DNA of 64,000 nt from Alistipes sp. Lineage in GTDB: Bacteria; Bacillota; Clostridia; Oscillospirales; Ruminococcaceae. The stretch spans positions 45,725-109,724 of the forward strand of contig JAMPAJ010000003.1 of the NCBI GenBank assembly GCA_023667265.1, in the 5' to 3' direction. The position numbers and the translations under genes are program-made. Under the pieces are notes generated by a model that was not told the origin of the DNA, did no database searches, and was given only the letters and a program-made list of their open reading frames with translations. Positions 59,919 to 64,000 of this stretch are shown here, in pieces (position 1 is the first letter of the stretch; every line of letters begins with the position of its first letter).

Positions 59919-59947
59919 TTGCAAAGCATTTGAAAATATGGTATAAT
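59919..59947 (+). promoter_or_regulatory. promoter of efp
   Basis: TTGCAA and TATAAT with a 17-base spacer, 104 bases before efp. A small GTCTG/CAGAC hairpin (60012-60033) lies just before the ribosome site. Confidence 0.75.
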
Positions 59948-60050
59948 AGTACATATAATTATGGTCCGGGGCGGGAGTTTGGCTTTCTGTTTCCGGTCAA
60001 GTTTATAATTGGTCTGGCTTTTTGAGACAGACGATGGAGGTATAATTAAT

Positions 60051-60608
60051 ATGATTTCAGCAGGCGATTTCAGAAACGGCGTAACTTTTGAGCTGGACGG
60101 ACAGGTCGTTCAGGTCGTTGAATTTCAGCACGTTAAGCCCGGTAAGGGCGCAGCTTTTGTAAGAACTAAGTACAAGAATGTTATTACTGGTTCTGTTGTT
60201 GAAACTTCTTTCAATCCTACTGCAAAGTTCCCTACAGCTTTCGTTGAGAGAAAGGATATGCAGTACAGCTACAACGACGGAGATCTTTATTACTTCATGG
60301 ATATGGAGACATATGAGCAGCTTCCTATCAGTGCATCTGTTCTCGGCGATAACTTCAAGTTTGTTAAGGAGGAAATGATCTGTAAGATTCTGTCCTACAA
60401 GGGCAACGTTTTCGGCGTTGAGCCGCCTAACTTCGTTGAGCTTGTTGTTACACAGACTGACCCCGGCTTCAAGGGCGATACTGCAACAAATGCTACAAAG
60501 CCCGCTACTCTTGAGACAGGCGCAGAGATCAAGGTTCCGCTGTTCATCGACGAGGGCGAGAAGATCCAGGTAGATACACGTACTGGCGAATATATGTCAA
60601 GAGCATAA
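60051..60608 (+). CDS. efp: elongation factor P
   Basis: This 185-residue factor relieves ribosome stalling at proline runs. It starts [20 protein letters not shown], and the tip of domain I reads [10 protein letters not shown], so Lys32 is the residue that is modified in B. subtilis EF-P. The C-terminal signature is [24 protein letters not shown]. The start at 60051 has GGAGG 9 bases upstream; an upstream in-frame start lacks a site. Confidence 0.97.
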   Translation: MISAGDFRNGVTFELDGQVVQVVEFQHVKPGKGAAFVRTKYKNVITGSVVETSFNPTAKFPTAFVERKDMQYSYNDGDLYYFMDMETYEQLPISASVLGDNFKFVKEEMICKILSYKGNVFGVEPPNFVELVVTQTDPGFKGDTATNATKPATLETGAEIKVPLFIDEGEKIQVDTRTGEYMSRA

Positions 60609-60662
60609 TTCGCGTGAAAAGAAGAGCCGGTGATCCGGCTTAACCAAGGAGGGTTTATAACT

Positions 60663-61145
60663 ATGAAGCTTACTGAGAAGATGTCTTATTTGCAGGGTAT
60701 GCTGGACGGCATGGAGATCGACGGCAGTACTAAGGAGGGCAAGGCTATCCTTAAAATGTCCGAGGTCATGAGCGAAATGGTGGCTTATGTTGAGGATCTC
60801 CAGTCACAGGTTGACGAGCTGACAGAGCTTTGCGATATTCTCGACCAGGATCTTGGTCAGGTTGAGGACGATATTTACGATGAAGACGATATTGACTGCG
60901 AGGAATGCGACGAGTATTCCGAGGATGACGAGGACGAAGATGAGTTCGACTTCGATGACGATGAGCTTTATGAGATTACTTGTCCCTCCTGCGGCGATAC
61001 GGTTCTCGTAGACGAAGTAATGTTGGAGGAGGGCAGTATCAACTGTCCGAACTGCAATGAGCTTCTGGAGTTTGATTGCGATGATCTTACGATTGAGGAC
61101 TTTGAGGCTTCCGACGATGATGAGGAAGAGTCCGACGAGAAGTAA
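60663..61145 (+). CDS. acidic zinc-ribbon protein (CD1247 N-terminal type)
   Basis: This 160-residue protein begins MKLTEKMSYLQGMLDGMEID with a helical N-terminal region and coiled coil (to about 75), a highly acidic stretch rich in Asp and Glu (about 75-110), and a C-terminal zinc ribbon CPSCGDTVLVDEVM...CPNCNELLEF. It matches a family of clostridial proteins known from CD1247 with no defined function. GGAGGG precedes the start. It follows efp by 54 bases and is probably in the same transcript. Confidence 0.86.
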   Translation: MKLTEKMSYLQGMLDGMEIDGSTKEGKAILKMSEVMSEMVAYVEDLQSQVDELTELCDILDQDLGQVEDDIYDEDDIDCEECDEYSEDDEDEDEFDFDDDELYEITCPSCGDTVLVDEVMLEEGSINCPNCNELLEFDCDDLTIEDFEASDDDEEESDEK

Positions 61146-61156
61146 TTATTAAAAGA

Positions 61157-61208
61157 ATGTCGGCAGGCGAGATGTTATTGTTTGTCTGTCGACATAATTT
61201 TTTTATTT
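61157..61208 (+). terminator. terminator after efp unit
   Basis: The imperfect stem ATGTCGGCAGGC/GTCTGTCGACAT followed by AATTTTTTTATTT. Confidence 0.82.
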
Positions 61209-61224
61209 AATTTTCTGAAAACTA

Positions 61225-61253
61225 TTGACAAATAGAAAAATATGTGATATAAT
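61225..61253 (+). promoter_or_regulatory. promoter upstream of partial and full tRNA-Leu
   Basis: TTGACA and TATAAT with a 17-base spacer. The first RNA feature downstream is the truncated tRNA-Leu copy at 61307, then the full tRNA at 61467. Confidence 0.75.
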
Positions 61254-61306
61254 ATATGAGTAATGTGGGGCGTGACTTGATTGGCTAAGCTTCACGAGAT
61301 GTTTGT

Positions 61307-61345
61307 GCAGATGTGGCGGAATAGGCAGACGCGCTAGCTTCAGGT
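61307..61345 (+). pseudogene. truncated copy of tRNA-Leu (5' part)
   Basis: The 39 bases here match the first 39 bases of the intact tRNA-Leu at 61467 with one change (GCAGATG against GCAGGTG). They cover the acceptor 5' strand, the D arm and the anticodon loop, then diverge. No matching CATCTGC acceptor strand or T arm follows, so it cannot form a tRNA. Confidence 0.85.
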
Positions 61346-61418
61346 AGCGTTACGTCTGTGTAAAAATTGTTTTGTCGTTCATCTCAGCATATTTGTGGCG
61401 CAGCTTGTGAAAGTCCAC

Positions 61419-61453
61419 CTCGGTTAAAGAATCTGAACCGAGTAAAAATTTTA
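61419..61453 (+). terminator. terminator-like hairpin between the two tRNA copies
   Basis: The stem CTCGGTT/AACCGAG with a 10-base loop, followed by TAAAAATTTTA. If it works, it would stop transcription from the promoter at 61225 before the intact tRNA. Confidence 0.6.
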
Positions 61454-61466
61454 GATTCATGATAAT

Positions 61467-61553
61467 GCAGGTGTGGCGGAATAGGCAGACGCGCTAGCTT
61501 CAGGTGCTAGTCTTCGCAAGGAGGTATGGGTTCAAGTCCCTTCACCTGCACCA
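61467..61553 (+). tRNA. tRNA-Leu (CAG)
   Basis: Acceptor strands GCAGGTG and CACCTGC pair fully, followed by A and an encoded CCA (61551-61553). The D arm has GGCGGAATAGGCAGACGC. The anticodon stem CTAGC/GCTAG holds the loop TTCAGGT, giving anticodon CAG. A long variable arm TCTTCGCAAGGA marks a class II tRNA, and the T loop is GGTTCAAGTCC. Length is 87 bases with CCA. The gene lies at the border of the accessory stretch that follows. Confidence 0.95.
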
Positions 61554-61722
61554 AAAAATATTAAAAATAAAGGCTCGAAATTTCGGGTCTTTGTTTGTAT
61601 TAATAATAAAATTTTTTGTTATAGGGTAAAAATAAAATGTCAAAAAACAGAATAAAAGTATTATTACACATGACATACATGTAAAGGCAAATGAAATAAT
61701 AAGTGAAGGTGAAAGATCATCT

Positions 61723-62130
61723 TTGGAAAGTAAAAGGATAAAGTTTCAAAAATATATTGAAGAATACTATAGAGATTTTACTGGTAATTCGGATATCTTA
61801 GTTGCGAGATATCACGATATAGATTTTTTTGCATCAACATCTAAAGATATTATTTCATCAATATTAATTGGAATATCTACATCAACTTTAGTTACTGTTA
61901 TATTTTTAAATATCAATCTAAATACATGGGTAGAAACTATATTTTTTATTTTGTTTTCAATGTTGGCTATATTTTTTCTGCCAAAACTTTTATTGAAAAT
62001 TTTGGATTATAGAAATAAACTTTATAATTATGAAAAATTACACTGTGAAGAATTTGAAAAGGAAATTATTGAAAGAATTTTAGATGAAAGATTGAAACAA
62101 GCTGAAGAAACAATATCTGAGAAAAATTAA
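61723..62130 (+). CDS. small AT-rich membrane protein
   Basis: This frame encodes 135 residues with a charged N-terminus (KFQKYIEEYYRDF), two helices (about 47-66 and 70-92) and a charged coiled C-terminus. No family recognised. The start is uncertain: TTG at 61723 has a GGTGA-type site about 10 bases upstream, and the frame stays open back to 61636. An ATG at 61637 in another frame encodes a 15-residue peptide, so a frameshift in an original longer gene is possible. Strongly AT-rich compared with the housekeeping genes before it, which suggests acquired DNA. Confidence 0.65.
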   Translation: MESKRIKFQKYIEEYYRDFTGNSDILVARYHDIDFFASTSKDIISSILIGISTSTLVTVIFLNINLNTWVETIFFILFSMLAIFFLPKLLLKILDYRNKLYNYEKLHCEEFEKEIIERILDERLKQAEETISEKN

Positions 62131-62136
62131 ATTTCA

Positions 62137-62170
62137 AAAGGCTGTAAGAAACGGTAGCTTACAGCCTTTA
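62137..62170. terminator. bidirectional terminator
   Basis: A 12-bp stem AAAGGCTGTAAG/CTTACAGCCTTT with a 9-base loop between the converging small membrane protein and the recombinase. AT-rich on both exits. Confidence 0.85.
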
Positions 62171-62185
62171 ATATGCGATTTATAA

Positions 62186-63766
62186 CTAATTTTCCAATTC
62201 AATAGACGTGTTTGATGTGTTGTTAAAATCTCCATTCATTTCAAATTTGATGTCGAGACTTTTATCCTCATTCTGATGAATCAGAATTTTATTGACAAGC
62301 ATTCTGAGATTCACATCTGAAATTTTGCCCTCTGATAAGATTTCATCAAGTACCTGAGTTGTATTTTTGAGATGTTCTTTTCGCTGTTTACAAACCTTAT
62401 CGTATTCCTTTAAATCTGCTGTCTTTTTTTCAAGAGCAGCTATTTCTTCTTCACGCTTGGCGATCATATTGTTGTAGACCGAGGCGTGTTCTCTGTCGCC
62501 AATTCGCTCTATGATTAAATCTTCAATTTGTTGTTTCAGTGCCAGTATTTTATCTGTGTTAGCCTGAATCTGCTGTTCATACAAAGGTTTCTTTCTGAGC
62601 CAATCTCTGACGATTTTATCGTACTTATTGCTCTCTGCCAAGATGCTATCTTTAAGTGATTCCACCTCATTTTCCACAAGCTCGTCAAGCTGATTCTCTC
62701 TTATCGTATGAGGAGTACAGTATTCCTTTCCGTACCTGTGGCAGCTATTGCAAGTGTAGTCAACGTATTCGTTTCCACGCCATTTTCGTGTTCGTGCAGT
62801 AAATCCCGAGCCGCAGTCAGCACATTTTATCAGTCCTGCATAGCGATGAAGTTTACGACCGTTTTGTGAACGTGGATTTATTTTTGAACGTTGTTCCAGT
62901 AAAAATTGCGCCTGTTTCCAAGTTGTTTCGTCTATGATAGGTTTGCAGAAATTCTCATGCCGATACTGTTCTTCATGCGGTATGAACGTCTTGGTCTTGT
63001 AAATCTTACTTGTCACAGTCTTGTGATTTACCATCGTACCGATGTAAAGTTCGTTAGTCAAAATACGCTTCACAGCAGTTTGAACCCATAAGTATTTTTT
63101 TGAAATATCTGGTTTCCAGTCGGCAAGTTTTCGATTGAAGTAGTAATCAGGAGAACGAATACCGTCAGCATTCATTTTCTTCGCAATGGTAGTCAGTCCG
63201 TATCCATCAACGTAAAGTTGGAATACTTCACGCACTATCCATGCTGTATCCTCATCAATTTTTACTTCATTAGTGTTGCGGTCAAGGTAGTAACCAAGCG
63301 GCAGCGTGAGAACCAGACCTTTGCTTTTCTGTTTCTGACGCATACCAGCCTTGACCTTTTTACTGATGTCTTTAGCATAAAAATCATTGAAAATCTGCTT
63401 GAATCCAATCATCAGATCATCGTTTTCGTTAGTTGAATCAATGCCTTCGGTTACGGAATATACTCTGACATTGTTCTGTCGTAAGTGGTCTATGAACAGT
63501 TCTGTCTGTGTTCTGTGACGTCCCAGTCTGCTTAAATCCTTGACTAGAACAACATCAATTTTACCCTCATCAACTGCAATTTCAAGTTCGCCTAACCCCT
63601 TTCTGTTGAACGTCATTCCCGAAACATTGTCATCAAAGCTCTCGCCAATGATTTCATATCCGTTCTGTTCAGCGTAGTCAATGAGAATTTGTCTCTGATT
63701 CTGTAAGCTGTTCATTTCCTCGTCCTCGTCACGGGAAAGTCTGTAGTACAGCCATGCTCTCATCAT
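62186..63766 (-). CDS. large serine recombinase
   Basis: This 526-residue site-specific recombinase integrates or excises a mobile element. The resolvase domain opens MRAWLYYRLSRDEDEEMNSLQNQRQ, where the Ser of YRLSRD is the nucleophile, and holds VLVKDLSRLGRHRTQTELFID. A recombinase domain (about 160-260) and a zinc ribbon CADCGSGF...CNSCHRYG follow, then a long coiled coil (about 385-480). The start at 63766 has GGAGG 7 bases upstream. Such enzymes are carried by Tn916-unlike ICEs and phages. No matching att sites could be placed, and the element continues past the window. Confidence 0.95.
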   Translation of the reverse strand: MMRAWLYYRLSRDEDEEMNSLQNQRQILIDYAEQNGYEIIGESFDDNVSGMTFNRKGLGELEIAVDEGKIDVVLVKDLSRLGRHRTQTELFIDHLRQNNVRVYSVTEGIDSTNENDDLMIGFKQIFNDFYAKDISKKVKAGMRQKQKSKGLVLTLPLGYYLDRNTNEVKIDEDTAWIVREVFQLYVDGYGLTTIAKKMNADGIRSPDYYFNRKLADWKPDISKKYLWVQTAVKRILTNELYIGTMVNHKTVTSKIYKTKTFIPHEEQYRHENFCKPIIDETTWKQAQFLLEQRSKINPRSQNGRKLHRYAGLIKCADCGSGFTARTRKWRGNEYVDYTCNSCHRYGKEYCTPHTIRENQLDELVENEVESLKDSILAESNKYDKIVRDWLRKKPLYEQQIQANTDKILALKQQIEDLIIERIGDREHASVYNNMIAKREEEIAALEKKTADLKEYDKVCKQRKEHLKNTTQVLDEILSEGKISDVNLRMLVNKILIHQNEDKSLDIKFEMNGDFNNTSNTSIELEN

Positions 63767-63797
63767 ATCAACCTCCTTTGAATTTGTGTAGTTGGCA

Positions 63798-63826
63798 GTC
63801 GCAGCACCTTTTTTTGGTGCTACGAC
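63798..63826 (-). promoter_or_regulatory. hairpin upstream of recombinase gene
   Basis: GTCG-C-AGCACC (63798-63808) and GGTGCT-A-CGAC (63816-63826) form a stem with one internal mismatch around a T7 loop, 32 bases before the recombinase start. It may end transcription from the upstream gene or control the recombinase; the T run is in the loop, not after the stem. Confidence 0.4.
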
Positions 63827-63860
63827 AACCATATCACAACCGTTTCCGAAAGTCCAGCAA

Positions 63861-63998
63861 TCACGCCGATTTCATATTATTTTCTACCTTACCAACAAAT
63901 TCGGGAGGCGCAGATTTGGCTATACTACATGAATTCAAGTAGTCCAGAATCATGGACTCCATAAACACCTCAAATGATTTTTTGTCGCCGTTGTAGGT
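63861..63998 (-). CDS. C-terminal end of an unidentified element gene
   Basis: On the minus strand a frame enters from the window edge and ends at TGA (63863-63861), giving 45 residues beginning TYNGDKKSFEVFMESMI and ending VENNMKSA. It is upstream of and in the same direction as the recombinase, 95 bases away. The piece is soluble and mixed in charge. It is too short to name, but its position fits a small accessory gene of a mobile element. Confidence 0.6.
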   Translation of the reverse strand, partial: TYNGDKKSFEVFMESMILDYLNSCSIAKSAPPEFVGKVENNMKSA

Positions 63999-64000
63999 AA

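Noticed and set aside
61467-61553. tRNA-Leu as the attachment site of the neighbouring element
   Set aside because: The repeated part is the 5' half and lies on the side away from the recombinase. Classical tRNA insertion duplicates the 3' end, and serine recombinases seldom use tRNA genes.

Overview
This is a chromosomal window from a Gram-positive, anaerobic, fibre-degrading gut or rumen firmicute, most likely Ruminococcus or a close relative in the Oscillospiraceae. The support is a dockerin-bearing GH9 cellulase and a dockerin-bearing pectate lyase (cellulosome-type enzymes), a GH36 alpha-galactosidase, a pyruvate formate-lyase, meso-diaminopimelate dehydrogenase, ThyX, a choloylglycine-hydrolase family enzyme, spoIIR, and Firmicutes gene orders such as infC-rpmI-rplT, dprA-topA-trmFO, plsX-rnc-smc-ftsY, nadD-yqeK-LCP-rsfS and aroQ-pepP-efp. 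The genus is an inference; no 16S gene is present.

Layout. 1-1.96 kb: end of dapA, then dapB and ddh (lysine/DAP), with a terminator. 1.98-4.6 kb (minus): a pyruvate formate-lyase split into three coupled genes: a large catalytic piece without its glycyl-radical domain, a tiny acidic Cys-containing protein, and a free glycyl-radical domain. 4.7-7.4 kb (minus): an AT-rich, probably frameshifted membrane protein with a zinc-ribbon remnant behind it, and an AI-2E family permease. 7.46-7.68 kb: an element with imperfect terminal inverted repeats. 7.9-10.3 kb: ftsH and a small export-family protein. 10.4-15.8 kb (minus): one operon of thyX, a DUF2156 protein, a DJ-1 protein, 5-formyl-THF cyclo-ligase, mltG and a U32 protein.

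15.9-36.5 kb is the accessory part: an MFS exporter behind a 12-codon leader peptide and overlapping RNA hairpins; the pectate lyase; DUF305; an alcohol dehydrogenase with a bile-salt-hydrolase-like enzyme; PnuC, a PIN-like protein and DUF3592; a cluster of five hairpins; MATE and alpha-galactosidase; TcdA and a cysteine synthase; GH9 cellulase; an LRR surface protein; spoIIR. A short intergenic repeat whose paired arms covary lies beside the MFS, pectate lyase and alpha-galactosidase genes.

36.5-61.2 kb is core housekeeping on the plus strand: infC-rpmI-rplT with an attenuator-type leader, then about 20 kb of overlapping or closely spaced genes from an rRNA methyltransferase to leuS (RNA modification, DNA uptake and topology, phospholipid start, RNA processing, chromosome and SRP functions, NAD synthesis, cell wall ligation), then rpsU and aroQ-pepP-efp. 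61.3-64 kb: a partial copy of tRNA-Leu upstream of the intact tRNA-Leu(CAG), then an AT-rich small membrane protein and a large serine recombinase, which look like one end of a mobile element continuing past the window.

Most promoters located have a 17-bp spacer, and several use a TTGCAA/TTGCAT -35 rather than TTGACA, often preceded by GGG. All assignments are from reading the sequence; no database search was run.
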